The notes: generated by a model not told the origin, from the letters alone. Positions 1 through 11,384 are shown, counted from the stretch's first letter. The stretch: DNA of 64,000 bases from Linepithema humile (GCF_040581485.1 NC_090134.1:2976001-3040000), one strand, 5' to 3'. Numbers and translations are program-made.

Positions 1-72
1 TTTAAACATCTTTTGGATTATGTACTACGTTTGAATTTATTCTAGTTCAAAAATATCAAACTTGCTACTTAC

Positions 73-233
73 GAAGGATACTGCATATTATTCGGTCCTA
101 TACAATCATTAGAATCGGTGAATGCGTCGCCCCATGCGTATTTCAGACCTAGACCGTTGCCCTGGCACTTCTTGGCACCGTACGTATACGTAAAGGCCGT
201 GATAAGAAGTAGCAGACCGAGATACCTGGACAT
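73..233 (-). CDS. First coding exon of a small secreted protein (partial)
   Basis: Read on the minus strand, a TTTCAG splice acceptor stands directly before an ATG at 233-231, and the frame stays open for 53 codons plus 2 bases to a CTTC|GTAAGT donor at 73/72. The peptide starts MSRYLGLLLLITAFTYTYGA, a textbook signal peptide: a short basic N-terminus, a Leu-rich core, and a likely cleavage after Gly19 or Ala20. The mature part begins KKCQGNGLGLKYAWG and contains two cysteines, at residues 23 and 43, before the exon ends. The rest lies left of the window; a 5' UTR exon should lie to the right but is not identified. The Cys and Gly spacing is loosely like insect single-domain von Willebrand C proteins, but one exon is too little to assign a family. 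The longer reading from 332 runs through the intron and is not the start. Confidence 0.6.
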
Positions 234-865
234 CTGAAAGCAAAGAGAGAATGTTGTTGTTTTAGAAATAGAACAACAATAATATTCCTTCAATAAAATT
301 TGCAGACAATTGCGCTTTGTAAGATTAAACACCTGTTTTAAAATTTTAAATCACTGTTGAACAATTACGCATAATCATACGAATAATTACATTACCATGA
401 AATCAATTACAATTACATGTAAAATTAAAAACACATCGTATGCATTTAAACATCATTTCTTAAAACTTAATATAAACCGACGCGAGATACTTATAATTTT
501 CTATTGCCCACTTACATTATGTCTAAAGTGATAGTGCAGTAAAGTTAATGTAGATATTCCACACTAGATATTACGTGTAGATATTTCTAGCATCATTTGC
601 AGCGGCAGACCGCTAACATAACGTAACGTCGTATTAGATAAAGTGATAGTCGCGGGAAGAAGCGCTGTGCCGCGAGCGAAATCTTTTTCTTACCGGAAGG
701 GTATTATTTTCTTGTTAATAAGGATTGATACTGCTGGCAATGAACTCACGCTACGTCAACATGTGTAGGCAGGATAAGCACGCAGAATACGACGGAAGAA
801 CGCATGAAGCGGGCGAGCGAGCGGTCTTGGAACCCGAGTTCGCAAGAGGTCAAGAGCAAAAGTAA
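234..865. other. Intergenic or intronic stretch, no gene seen
   Basis: AT-rich to about 560, then more GC-rich (about 600-850). No exon with matching splice sites is visible. It probably holds the 5' part of the leftward secreted-protein gene, the promoter of the tentative rightward gene starting at 866, or both; no TATA box stands out. Confidence 0.4.
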
Positions 866-3800
866 ATGACATATGCAGGTGTGAGCACACTTCACAGCCT
901 GAAAGAAGATTCCGCAACTGTTTCCTGTTTCAAGTGAGTCGCTTTATTTTCAATATATGTATATTATTTAATGTGAATTCTCGAGTGTAATCAGTACATA
1001 TTCGTATAAGAAATTTATTCGCTCTTCGTGACGTGAAAATTACAAGCATAACTGGTGATAAACAACCACGAAGAATGCAGACAAATTTATACAAATGCTA
1101 CATTTTAGATAATTAAAAAAAAAGTTAAAAGACGTAGTTAAAAAATTCTTTTTATATAATCAAACTTTTATTTATTGCTTTATTTTTTTAAGACATCATT
1201 TGAAAGTGATTAGCTGATCAAGATATCTAGTTCTTTTATGGCCTATAAAATTTTATATATTCCTACTATAATATTCCGTACAAAATTACACTTTTAGAAG
1301 TATATATACCTAGTTTCCGCTTGTCTTTGATCATACATTCGCAATTATTGCTATACATCTCTCTAATTAATTCTTTTACGATATGTGCATCTTACGAACA
1401 GCGATGAGTAATTTGATGTAACGGATGATTATCGGTTCGCCGGGAAATCATCGGTTCTCGTGAAGCTTGCCATCATTTCGCTCTCGAATTCCGCGTTGAA
1501 AGGATTTCCGTTTCGCAAGTGAAGTTTACCGTGAAAAAAATCGCATGGATTAAAATTCTTTTTTTCCCTTTCTCGCCGTCTCGTACGTGGCGCGATAAAA
1601 ATCGGGACGGTGTGTGCGAGAGAAAGATAGAGAGTGGACGATGACTCGACACGCGAATTAGGAATAACGATGAGCTGCGATCGTATAATTAATGCGTGAC
1701 TCCCTGTATGCAGTTCGGGGTTTCTAGGTTGCTGGGACCACGTGAAATCCGTTATACGCGCTTATATGCTCACGATGAGTGAAAGCAATCACGCGTTTGA
1801 GAAGAAGCTCGTCGTTCGTGAGCACGACGTTGCATTTTGATTGCAATTTTCGCGTACCGGCGCCCGCGTTACCACGCCGAATAATAAGCGGCATTGCTTT
1901 CCAACGTTGATGCGAGTCCTCGTCTGGCGAGACTCAATTAACCCTGGCACGGTTAAAAGAAATTGACCGGTCTTACAGATCCGTTTCTTAAAAAAATAAC
2001 TTATTTAAAAATTAAAAAAAAATTAATCTTTTTTATTTAAGATATCTTTTTAAGATATCACGCAATTAATTTTACTTATCAAGATCTATTAAATAAATTC
2101 TCTTTCTTTGACTTCACTTACAAAATGGATACTTCAATAAAATATTATAGTAATTTAAATCAAAAGATATATCTCAGGCTAATTAAAACAAAAGACGTTA
2201 TTATCTTTTCTTATTCTTATCTCTTGTTTTTATTTTTTTTTTTATAAATTACACAATATGTTTTGTGTAATTTAATTACACAAAAGTAAACTAAATGTAT
2301 ATTTGTAACTCACAAACAAAATATTTTTTTGTATCAAAGTCGTATTAGGTTTTCGTATCGTACCATTGAAATTATATAATTAAAGTTGTATTCGATAAAA
2401 ATTCCGATGAAGATTATTGCCTTTCGGAGAACGAATTGACTGACATTTGGCTAGCGCTCGGACCACGGTCAACAATGGGAGAGCAAGGAAATCATTAACG
2501 GATACCGTCCAAGGTTGGTCAATGGCCGTGACCGCCGAGAGCGCGTACGCGCGCGTGTACACTTGATGTACCTGTTACCTCGGTAAATCCTTGATCCCGG
2601 CTTTGATCTTCTCAATCTCTCTTTCTGTACTGTATCGGCGTAATTGTAATGATTTATAAACTCATCGGATTAAGCTTCATTGACGATATTGAGAGAAAAT
2701 TAGAGCGGAGATGGATGAGACCGTTATGGCCGCGCGATTGAATCACATTGAAAAAGCACTTAAGATGTATCGTTAACGCAAAATTAAGATGAGAAAAAGA
2801 TAATTGCCGATACGGCTACGTAATAAATTTGCGCAACGGTTAATGGATGATTACTCTCGTTACGGGCAGAAGTTCCCTCGAGTCCGCGCACTTGTGATTA
2901 CTCTTTCGCTTCGCCCGTTTGCTTTTGACATTACTCGTCCTGGAAACGTAATAACAATTGAACGATCGTCAGATTTCTTTTTGCGGACGCAGAAAAAGCG
3001 CAATCGGCGCTCGATTAACGTTACGATTAATCAAAGTCCCGGCGGCGCTTCCTGTAGCGCGATTTATTTCGCGAGTCAGCGCGGCGCGTAAGAATCACGA
3101 AGAGAGAAAGAGAGATAGAGAACTAAATCGATCTTGTGATTGAGTCTTCGTTTCAATACCATGCTGCTGTATAACGTTACTTATTCCGCCATCGCGACCT
3201 TGCGGTTAATTAAAAGCGTTCTCACGCCGACTAGCGTGTTCTCGGGTCCGCGATGCGGATCGAGCGAATCGCGGGTCTTTTTACGGTCTGTCGCACCGTC
3301 TTGGATTTTCGCACGAGAATCACGATAAGACGCGGCGTGTACACGCGATTTGCACCTGGTTCGAATTTACGAAACGGGAAAAACAAATGTACAGATCAGT
3401 GAACTATTGAACTGGAAAAGAATTTTTGTGGTCGTCAGTTGGGAAGTCGATATGTTGACAAGCACAAATGTGAAATCATTCTTTTTAATATACTAAATTT
3501 TGACGCATATGATAAAAACGCTTTTACGCGAAATCTTTCTCTTATCTATTGAATTAATTAATAATCTACTTCATATATATAAATTGGGCGAATCGGCGAA
3601 ATACGTCAGTACACACGATTCTTACTTCATTACATTCGATTGTCTCATCTTCGCGCTTTAAGAAAAATGATCGAAGCAAAAATAATTAAGACAATATCAA
3701 TTATTGCAAATTATGTTTATAAACTTCTCTATTGAAAATTCTCTAAGTGCGTAAATGTCATTTCCTTTTTAAATTCGTTGCGTGAGTAGACAATGAGAAG

Positions 3801-6400
3801 AGGAAGAGAAGCGACGCGCACGTGGAAATCTGAACTTGAAGCTCGTGATCGACATATCCGCCGGCTCCATGCTGGCGGCGATTTCGGATGGGGATGCTCA
3901 GTTATTATATGCAGGCGGCAATTTCTCACGACGTTTTATAATCTTCTCGGTTAGGCATAAATGTATTGTATTGCCGCTAAAATTATAATTGCCTTCTCTC
4001 TCTTTCTTGCTCATCACGATATATGGAATAACGCTATAAAATGTATTCTTTCGCCGATACATTGTTTCGGAAGTAGATTATTTTTTTTCCATATATAAAT
4101 ATATGTAGTATTATATAATAGAAACTGTCAATTTATAAAATTTCTTGTTTTTTGTTTATATATTGCATGGATTAGGCTTTGAAAGATAACCGCTAGATAT
4201 AAATCTTTTTATGGAAAGTAAAATTTTTTATAAATAATGAAATAAACATAAAAATTATTCTTTTCTTCAATCCTTATTTTTTTGTGAGAATTACAGTTGT
4301 TTGTGTACTGTTTTATCTTTGATTTATCTATAATTGTTAGAATAACATGCAGAAATAATGTGCAGAAACAAAGCCGTTTTATAGAAAGGAACGTGTAAAA
4401 TTAATGCGAATGTAAACGACGAGAAATTCTCAAGTCAACACCATACATTTCTATCTTACCGCATGTCCCTTATCAGTAAGGGAATCGGTGCTTACGGTTC
4501 AGTTGAAGATATAAGAGACACTATTTTTACTTGTCTGGCTTTGCATAATCAGATACAACACTTCACAATTAAATTTAATTTAATGCTACGCGTTCTGTAA
4601 AAGCGTTTTGTATATAATTTTTATATTTTCTTTAAAAAACACTTTGTTTTTAACAGTTATAAGTAAAACAATAATATGTAATTTTAGCTGAACAAAATTA
4701 AATGATTCCGCGGAAGAGGTTCCAAAAGAGTTTAAATTCAATATCAAAGTAATGTCAATCCAAATAGCAGCAAAGTGGCTTTTCTATTTGTTTTCAAATC
4801 TAAATTCAATTTATATTTATTAATTATTTACTTTTATGCCGAAAAATTATTTAAGAGACTCGATTGCTAACAGTTCTTAAGAGTTGTTCAGGACGAGAAT
4901 CGAGGAATTTTTCGGCTCTTGCCGGTTTTAAGGAACCGACTTCTTACGGTCCATACACGATGCGTCACCGAATCTAACGGGAACGTTGAATCGTCCAAAA
5001 TGTCGTTTATAAGTTATACAAGCTGAGCGTTATAGTGTATGTTTACTCATCCTTATGCTCGATAACGGTACACACGTTTCGGTGGTTCATGTCATGAATA
5101 AATTATTATAACTGTCTATTGCAAGTGCATTTACATTATATATATATATATATATTAAATACATTTTTAATATGAAATCATAAATGCACACGCACAATTT
5201 CAAGAACTAGCAAAAGCAAGAAAATTTAAATTTGTTTCGAATATTTAAATATATTTTATTAGCATTTATTTATTATTAGAGAGATATTGAATAACGTGTG
5301 TGTATTAACACAATACCCTTAAAAACTATAATTTTATTAAACTCTGACTTAATGCATTAAATATTTTTATTCATCACTGCTTATATCGATGCATTATAAT
5401 AGAAAGAATTTTTGATCATTAATATTCTTCGCGGAAAGGGCGAAAGGGTTCGAATTATAACTTCGCAATGGTATACTTTGAGGAAAATCCGCAGCTCGTA
5501 GCCGGTATATTCAAACCCTCATACTTCATGATAAACGTCCGAAGCATCACCCGGCACTTAAGTACTCGAACTCAACCGTATAAAGATCACTTTTGAAGCG
5601 TTTCAGCGCTTCTCTTTCTATCTGCGCGAGCGCGGAGGAATTTCGCATATCACGAAGGGTGGTTTTGCAACTGTTGACTCGCATGACAGTCTAAACTTTG
5701 TTTTAATCTTATACGAATCTGATCCCAAGTAATTTTTCTTTGTCATGAGTCGAATCGTTCTAAGTAAGAGTCTGACAAGAATCGAACGATGGAGTTCGAG
5801 TTACAAAAAATAAATTTCAATTCTATTAAAAAAAAAAATATTTTATCTGCTGTTACTTACCGTGAGGAACATTTGTTTCAGATTGCGTTACAAGTCCTTT
5901 CTCGGCCCGTCCGGCGACCTCCACGTTACATTAAAATCGATCAAGTCGTCCTCGAGACTGGGTAAGTAAAAAAAAAAAAAATGTCCGAAAAAGGGAATAT
6001 TTAAATTGGAGCACACGAGTCTCTCTTTTTCTTTTTCAAACACCGTTCATGTCACTGCACCGGATGTCGAGCGGGGTCGAGCACCTCCGTCCTCGCAGGT
6101 GGATGTCCAGAGGTTGACTGTAGAATCGTAAGTAACCGCTCTCTCTGTGCTTGGGCAGCGAGTTGGGGCGAAAGAGGGGATCTCTCTCTCTCTCTCTTTT
6201 TCTCTTTCTTGTCGGGGATACTGGCCCCTATTCTGTCTCTAAACCTTTTTCCACCTACTAATGAAAAGAGAAGATGATCCAGTGTGAAGGAGGATAGCCT
6301 TTATCGTAGAGTCCCCCCTTTTTTTTAGATAAGATTAAATCAGGCAACGACGAGTATGAGAAGTCTTTTTCACAAGGACCAAAAGTCAGGGGTTTTTTAA
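866..6400 (+). CDS. Tentative four-exon gene for an 82-aa protein of unknown function
   Basis: Four segments with good splice sites join in one open frame: 866-933 (ATG to AA|GTGAGT), 5882-5961 (TTGTTTCAG| to |GTAAGT), 6099-6127 (CCTCGCAG| to |GTAAGT, a 29-nt micro-exon) and 6329-6400 (a pyrimidine run ending in TTTAG| to a TAA stop). The phases agree at all three joins (2, 1, 0), giving 83 codons with stop. An AATAAA lies at 6603-6608. The product is hydrophilic, with no signal peptide or membrane segment. Recognisable bits are KSFLGPSGDLHVTLKSIKSS from exon 2 and GCPEVDCRI across exon 3. I recognise no family. The introns are 4948, 137 and 201 bp. The splice signals are seen directly; that the transcript is translated is inference. 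It could instead be a spliced non-coding RNA. Confidence 0.3.
934..5881. other. Long gene-free stretch (intron 1 of the tentative model)
   Basis: AT-rich for most of its length, with GC-richer islands around 1440-1940, 2400-2560 and 2800-3330 where short spurious frames occur. It holds a TA dinucleotide run at 5137-5155 and long A/T runs near 1990-2250. No exon with paired splice sites and an open frame was found. Confidence 0.4.
5137..5155. repeat. (TA)n microsatellite
   Basis: About nine uninterrupted TA units. Confidence 0.9.
6181..6212. repeat. (TC)n microsatellite / pyrimidine tract
   Basis: About eight TC units run into a T/C-rich stretch. It lies within the last intron of the tentative 866-6400 model, too far upstream of the acceptor to be its own polypyrimidine tract. 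Confidence 0.8.
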
Positions 6401-7717
6401 AAGAATAACTGTCCATCCTATTCAAAGGAAACGACAATCAATTTCAGATTAATTAAAAAAGATATAGATTTTACAATTGATAAAAAAATATTTTCTTACA
6501 CTAAGCATTTAAAATTTTTATTTTATATTTTTTTGCTATAATATAAAAAACTGCGAGTTCTATTAGGATTTCCCGACATTTTATAACTTTTTTTATACTA
6601 GCAATAAAGTAAAATCTCCAAGTTAAAAAGAGAGAGAGAGAGTTGTTTTCAAAGATTGAATAAACATAAGTTTGTTTCAAATTTATTTTTAAAAATTGTG
6701 GTAAAGAGAGGCTCGTAATTTTAATTTATACAGACGAGAAAATATAATGATGCAAAGTGCATATTTCTTATTATCGTATTACTATAAATTGTAAAAATTC
6801 TGTGAATTTTTTTCACACAAAGGATAATGATGAATTGTCTATAATTATCCTACAAACATTTGTTGTTCTGAATAATATATTGATTATACATTTTTTTGCA
6901 TGAGTACCGATAATTGATAATCAATCATGTTTCAAAATTTGTTCAGTACTAGAATCAAGTTAATTATTTTGGTTGCTAGTTTTTTATTATTATGTAAAAT
7001 TGTGTATTTTTAATTAATATCAATTATGAAAATTATAAGAAAAAATTAAGTTTTGTATGGATTGCAAGCTAATTTTAATCTTTCTTCACGCGCGCGTATA
7101 TAAATTCTGAATTCACAAATTTTTACATTAACCGTAATATAACAATATATAATGCACGTATCAACAGTACAAAAGCTGTTAAATATATTCATAATCAAAA
7201 GGGAATGTATTTTTTGACCAAAATTATATTGCATTAAATTATCATCGTTATGTAAGATATAAGAAACGAGTTTTTATTATCAATTTTGAAGTAATTAGCA
7301 CATGTGTCACAATGCGTTAAAATTAACAATTTTGATATACAGTACATAATTACGGATATTAGCGATTACGAGAATAAGAAACATGTAGTTTTGTCAAAAT
7401 GTAAACATTACTTGCTAATAACAATGAATTGTTTGCGTTCTTTCTAGTAATAGTAAATTCAGTTGAATGCACGAAATATAAAAATGTTACTGCACATAAA
7501 ATTACTTAATTAAGAAATATAGCCATGTTTAATATTTATTCTGTCAAATAACTAGTGTTAATTTGTAAATTTAATTCAATGCACATATATTGTATACTAT
7601 ACTTAAGACTTTGTGTTAATTCATATATAATAGTATTTTGTACATGATCGTAAGCATTCAACCGAATCTGCTATATAACTCTCCACACTGCTTTTTTTTA
7701 ACATTCTGTAAACCATT
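6401..7717. other. AT-rich intergenic stretch between convergent genes
   Basis: No exon-like segment was found. A short GA run lies at 6629-6640. The stretch would hold the 3' end of the tentative rightward transcript (AATAAA at 6603-6608) and the downstream flank of leftward Nopp140. Confidence 0.4.
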
Positions 7718-7723
7718 TTTATT
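7718..7723 (-). terminator. Candidate poly(A) signal of Nopp140
   Basis: AATAAA on the minus strand, 110 bp past the stop codon of the last Nopp140 exon. Another AATAAA further on, near 7530, could also serve. Confidence 0.45.
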
Positions 7724-7832
7724 TTATATTTTGATATAAATCGTGATAAGCAGTATATTTAACTTAACATATTATCTAACTGATCTAAATTTAATGTGAA
7801 GAATTATGAAATGTGTATGTAAATATAATTGT

Positions 7833-7991
7833 TTAATCGTCGTCAAATTTAATGGAATTAACACTCATATCTATCTGCCCACCGCGATAGCTACCGCGTT
7901 TCTTCTTTTGCTTCTCATGGCGGAATGACTTTCCCTTTGTATACTTCAATACTTGATTAGCTCGTTCTCCCCACGATCCACGTGCACCTTT
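7833..7991 (-). CDS. Nopp140: Nopp140 exon 5, canonical SRP40_C tail ('True' isoform)
   Basis: From an ATTGACAG acceptor the frame runs 52 codons to TAA at 7835-7833. It contains GSWGERANQVLKYTKGKSF, then RHEKQKKKRGSYRGG and NSIKFDDD. This is the most conserved part of the Nopp140/SRP40 family. Joined directly to exon 3 (skipping exon 4) it gives the 649-aa protein; when exon 4 is included it becomes 3' UTR. Confidence 0.93.
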   Translation of the reverse strand, partial: KGARGSWGERANQVLKYTKGKSFRHEKQKKKRGSYRGGQIDMSVNSIKFDDD

Positions 7992-10900
7992 CTGTCAATC
8001 CAGGAAGACGAGATTACATATCATGACAATCAAAGTATATCCTTCAGTAAATGCAATTGCGATTAGTTCCTTACCATTATGTACAAATGTTTAGCGATCA
8101 TTAATCGTCGAAAGTAATCTTTTTATTTTGAGGAGGTGCCGAAATATCGAAAGACTTCCTCTTATCAAAACCACCCCTAAAACCACCACGATTTCCCCTA
8201 TCGCCGTCCGCGTTGTTTCCCCACGATTTTCTTGGTCCATCGTTATCTCTATTTCCCCAGGATTTCCTGCCGTCGAAACCGCCTCTACCGCCACGACCAC
8301 CTCTAAAATCACCGCGACCACCTCTAAAATCACCGCGACCTCTACTTCTATCGCCATCCCTGTTGCCGCCGCTCCAACGATTACCCCTATCGTTATCACC
8401 GTCCCTGTCGCCGCCACCGCTCCAACGATTACCCCTATCGTTACCGCCGTCCTTGTCGCCGCCCCCGCCCCCGCTCCAACGATTACCCCTATCGCCATCC
8501 CTGTCGCCGCTGTTACTCCAACGCCCGCCGCCACCACCACCGCGTCCGCCTCTAAAACCGCCGCGACCACCCCTGCCACCCCTAAATCCGCCTCTAAATC
8601 CACCACCTTGTCTCTTAAAACTATGATTGTTTTCATTGTCATCCTAAAACAAAAGAGAAGAACAGATCAATCGCCCATATTCTTAAAAATATTGTACAGT
8701 AGTTAGTTTATTTTATTGTTGTTATTCGTTGTGAATCCTAAATCTTTGCCGAGTGAATGCACGGAAACATGGCCTTAAGGATGGTCTCAAGCATTTATAA
8801 AAAGGACGAGTGACCTGTACCTCTCGGACGGTTTCCGAGCATTTACCTTTGCTTCGAAGGAATTGTTAGCCAATTTAGGATCCACTTTGACCTCGTCACT
8901 TTTTACGCGTTGGTATGTGCGATTTTGCTTGCTCTAAATAAAAATCATAAGCGATAAGAAAATAATAAAATTTTGTTGCATCGCATAGATGCAATAGTTA
9001 CATTCAGTAAATTATAATTAGTATTTTAATACGTTCAATGAGCAAATGTGAATATCGCAAATAAATTACAAATATATTTACCAATCATTCTGTCAAGTTT
9101 CTTTTCAATTAACGTTCACTTTGAATATTTAAAATACATTTTACAAAATTAACGTACCTTGTTGTCTCCATTAAAACTATTATTAGCTTTCACGAAGTTG
9201 CCATAATTATTTTTGGCACCTTTTGCTGGTGTTTCATCGTCATCTGTATGTTTCCTTTTCTGTCCTTTGGCAGGCGTTTGAATCGCTGCTTTCGGTGCTT
9301 GTTTCTCTTCGCTAGAGTTACTCTCTTCCGAGCTAGAGGCCTGTTTAGTTGCTGGCTTCGGTTTTTCTTTTTCGGATGAGTCTGAATCAGAATCATCTGA
9401 AGATTCTTTCTTAGCAGTTGCTTTTGCTGGTGCTTTTAGTGTGGGTTTCTCAGCTGGTGCTTCGTCTTCCGAATCATCTGAATCTTCACTGGAAGATTCT
9501 TGCTTTTTAGGTGCTGGTTTGCTGTTTGCTGCTTTTGGGGTTACTTTTGCCGCTGGTTTTTCATCCTCCTCGGAGTCATCGTCCGAATCATCGCTCGATG
9601 ATTCTTTTTTCTTCATAGGATTAACTTTGCTCGTCGTGTTTTGTTTTACAACAGCTGGTTTTTTAGCAGGAGATTTATCTTCACTGCTCTCTTCACTGCT
9701 ATCTTCGCTGGAAGATTCTTTCTTGGCAGGTGTTGTTTTCGTTGCTACTGATGGTTTATTGACAACTGGTTTTTTTGCAGGTTCTTCATCTTCGCTACTT
9801 TCTTCTTCGCTCGATGATGATTCTGCATGGACTGCTTGTGTTGGTTTACCTTGCTTTTGTGATTGTAACTTAGAGGTCACAGCTGTTTTTGCAGATGTTT
9901 TGCTAACAGGTACAGGTTTTTTAACAGGAGCTTCGTCCTCACTGCTCTCTTCATCCGAGGAAGATTCTTTCTGTTTAGCGGCAACTGGAGTTGGTTTCTT
10001 AGTAGGCTGTTCTTCCTCGCTACTATCTTCACTCGAAGATTTTTTTTTAGCAGGTACTGCCTTTGCTGGTATGGATGATTTACTGAGATTTGATTTTGTT
10101 TGTACAGATTCTTCTTCATCACTACTTTCCTCGCTCGATGATTCTTGTTTTGTAACTGGCTTTGAAGGAACTGGTTTACTCTGTTTTTGTGGCTGTGTTT
10201 TTGCAGCTACTTTTGGTGTAGATGTCTTAACGGCTGGCTGTTTGACTGTTGATTTTTCATCTGATGAATCGTCAGAATCATCGCTAGAGGATTCTTGGTT
10301 CTGAGGAGTTGGTTTACCTGCAGGCAGCTTTTTACCAGGTTGAACTACTTTTGAATTTGCCGTTACTGCTTTCAAAGCAACAGCTTTCTTTTTATCATTT
10401 GTTTTTGCTTTTTGAGTTTCTTCTTCAGAACTCTCTTCTTCAGAGCTCTCTTTTTGAGCTGCCTTGGCATTTGTCTTTACTTTTTGTAATTGTTTCTGAG
10501 CTGGTGTCTCATCATCACTGGAAGAATCTTCCGAGGAAGATTTTGTCACCTGCTTAAGTGGTACAGTTTTAATAACTGATCCCTTGCCATTTACTTGCTG
10601 GGTAGAAATATTTGTTTTCTGTGATTCCTCCTCAGTCTCCGAACTCGAATCTGAACTGGACTTTTTACCCGACTTGACTACAGTGACTTTTTTAGGAGCG
10701 TGTTTTTGGAAATACAAAAATATTTCAGATAATTGCGGACATCCTTTCGTCAATGCAGGCTGAAACATACAAAATATTAATAAAGCAATTTATCCCTCAC
10801 ATCGATATGTTCGCAAAATCAATTTTATATCGATATAAAATAACTAATTGTATATAATATTTGGAAATTTACATAAATATATATATCTATATATATATAT

Positions 10901-11159
10901 ATATACAGAGTGATAAAATATTACTATCACACGTGTATAATAAAATAATCGAGACAAATTACATTCGGCGGCTGCACCCACGTGGTAATGAACATGGCGG
11001 CGATTCACCGCGTGGTCGTTATTGGCATAAATTTATAACGTCGCTATTAAAACTTACCGCGTTTGTTTTTTTCTGAAAGACATTCGCCAACGATGTATCC
11101 GTTTCCAGTAAATACTGGTGGATGAGACCAGATATGAAATATCTGTCGAGATTACTCAT
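7833..11159 (-). CDS. Nopp140: Nopp140 / NOLC1 nucleolar phosphoprotein, with two alternative C-termini
   Basis: Nopp140 is a nucleolar and Cajal-body chaperone that binds box C/D and H/ACA snoRNPs and links them to RNA polymerase I transcription; it is heavily phosphorylated by casein kinase 2. Exons on the minus strand are 11159-11058, 10759-9158 and 8933-8847, then either 8643-8075 (RGG tail, stop at 8103-8101) or 7991-7833 (canonical tail). All introns are phase 0 with GT-AG ends. Predicted lengths are 777 aa (RGG form) and 649 aa (canonical form). In order: a LisH motif (residues 5-30); 13 acidic Ser/Glu/Asp clusters alternating with Lys/Pro/Ala-rich linkers (residues 35-540); a basic patch KGQKRKH; and the SRP40_C domain (569-649 in the canonical form), whose tail GKSFRHEK...KKKRGSYRGG...NSIKFDDD is nearly identical to vertebrate NOLC1. 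The family assignment is secure; isoform usage is inferred from splice sites. Confidence 0.95.
8075..8643 (-). CDS. Nopp140: Nopp140 alternative exon 4, RGG/GAR tail (cassette exon with stop)
   Basis: From a GTTTTAG acceptor the frame runs 180 codons to a TAA at 8103-8101. It is dominated by RGG, GGF and GRGG motifs and by about four copies of a unit like RGNRWSGGGDRDGD. It ends FDKRKSF...NKKITFDD. Such Gly-Arg tails are sites of arginine methylation and RNA or RNP binding in fibrillarin and nucleolin. A good donor, ATG|GTAAGG, follows the stop at 8075/8074, so the exon can be a cassette whose inclusion puts the stop before exon 5. Drosophila has the equivalent Nopp140-RGG isoform. The repeat-rich GC content also makes long spurious plus-strand frames. 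Confidence 0.85.
8847..8933 (-). CDS. Nopp140: Nopp140 exon 3, start of SRP40_C domain
   Basis: 29 codons between TTTAG| and AAG|GTAAAT. It contains YQRVKSDEVKVDPKLANNSF followed by EAK, matching the conserved motif before the alternative tails (F.RV....I.VD....DNSF.AK in vertebrates). Its phase 0 donor can join either terminal exon. Confidence 0.92.
9158..10759 (-). CDS. Nopp140: Nopp140 exon 2, acidic/basic repeat domain
   Basis: 534 codons between a TTTCAG acceptor and an AAG|GTACGT donor. It begins PALTKGCPQLSEIFLYFQKH, finishing the LisH region, then has 13 acidic clusters such as ESSSEDSSEESSED and ESSSDDSDDDSEEDE, separated by linkers rich in Lys, Ala, Pro and Thr. The acidic blocks are classic CK2 sites. 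Vertebrate NOLC1 has about ten such blocks, so this copy is slightly longer. Low complexity makes long spurious frames on the opposite strand. Confidence 0.95.
10876..10907. repeat. (TA)n microsatellite in Nopp140 intron 1
   Basis: An interrupted TA run inside the 298-bp first intron (10760-11057). Confidence 0.85.
11058..11159 (-). CDS. Nopp140: Nopp140 exon 1, LisH motif
   Basis: 34 codons from ATG (11159-11157) to GCG|GTAAGT. The peptide MSNLDRYFISGLIHQYLLET continues to FQKKTNA. It has the LisH pattern (L..LI..YLLE....A..F) that starts Nopp140 proteins and mediates dimerisation. Confidence 0.9.
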
Positions 11160-11384
11160 GGTGCCGAACAATAATTGCAGTCGTACGCAATTTAAGATTT
11201 CGACTTACGCTACTCTTCGTCTGCTGTGAATCAATCGTAGCTGGTCACAACCTTCTCCTATCTCGCAGGTTAGTGTGCCGGTTTCGAAGCTTCTGTGAAC
11301 GCAACGCTGCTGTTATTCGGCCGTGGTTCACATAATATTACTAGATAGACTATTAAGCTCTATTTGGACTTGCACAGTCGCATA

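Noticed and set aside
8091..8642. Minus-strand frame of Val/Ala-rich residues through the RGG exon
   Set aside because: One base out of phase with the spliced Nopp140 reading; the RGG frame is the one continuous with exon 3.
8128..8706. Plus-strand frames of 192 and 137 codons, Thr/Pro/Leu-rich
   Set aside because: Mirror image of the GGT/CGN-rich RGG exon of Nopp140; low complexity only.
9441..10304. 287-codon plus-strand frame opposite Nopp140, Ser/Leu/Phe-rich
   Set aside because: It is the reverse reading of the repetitive acidic-serine codons of Nopp140 exon 2; no independent splice or family support.
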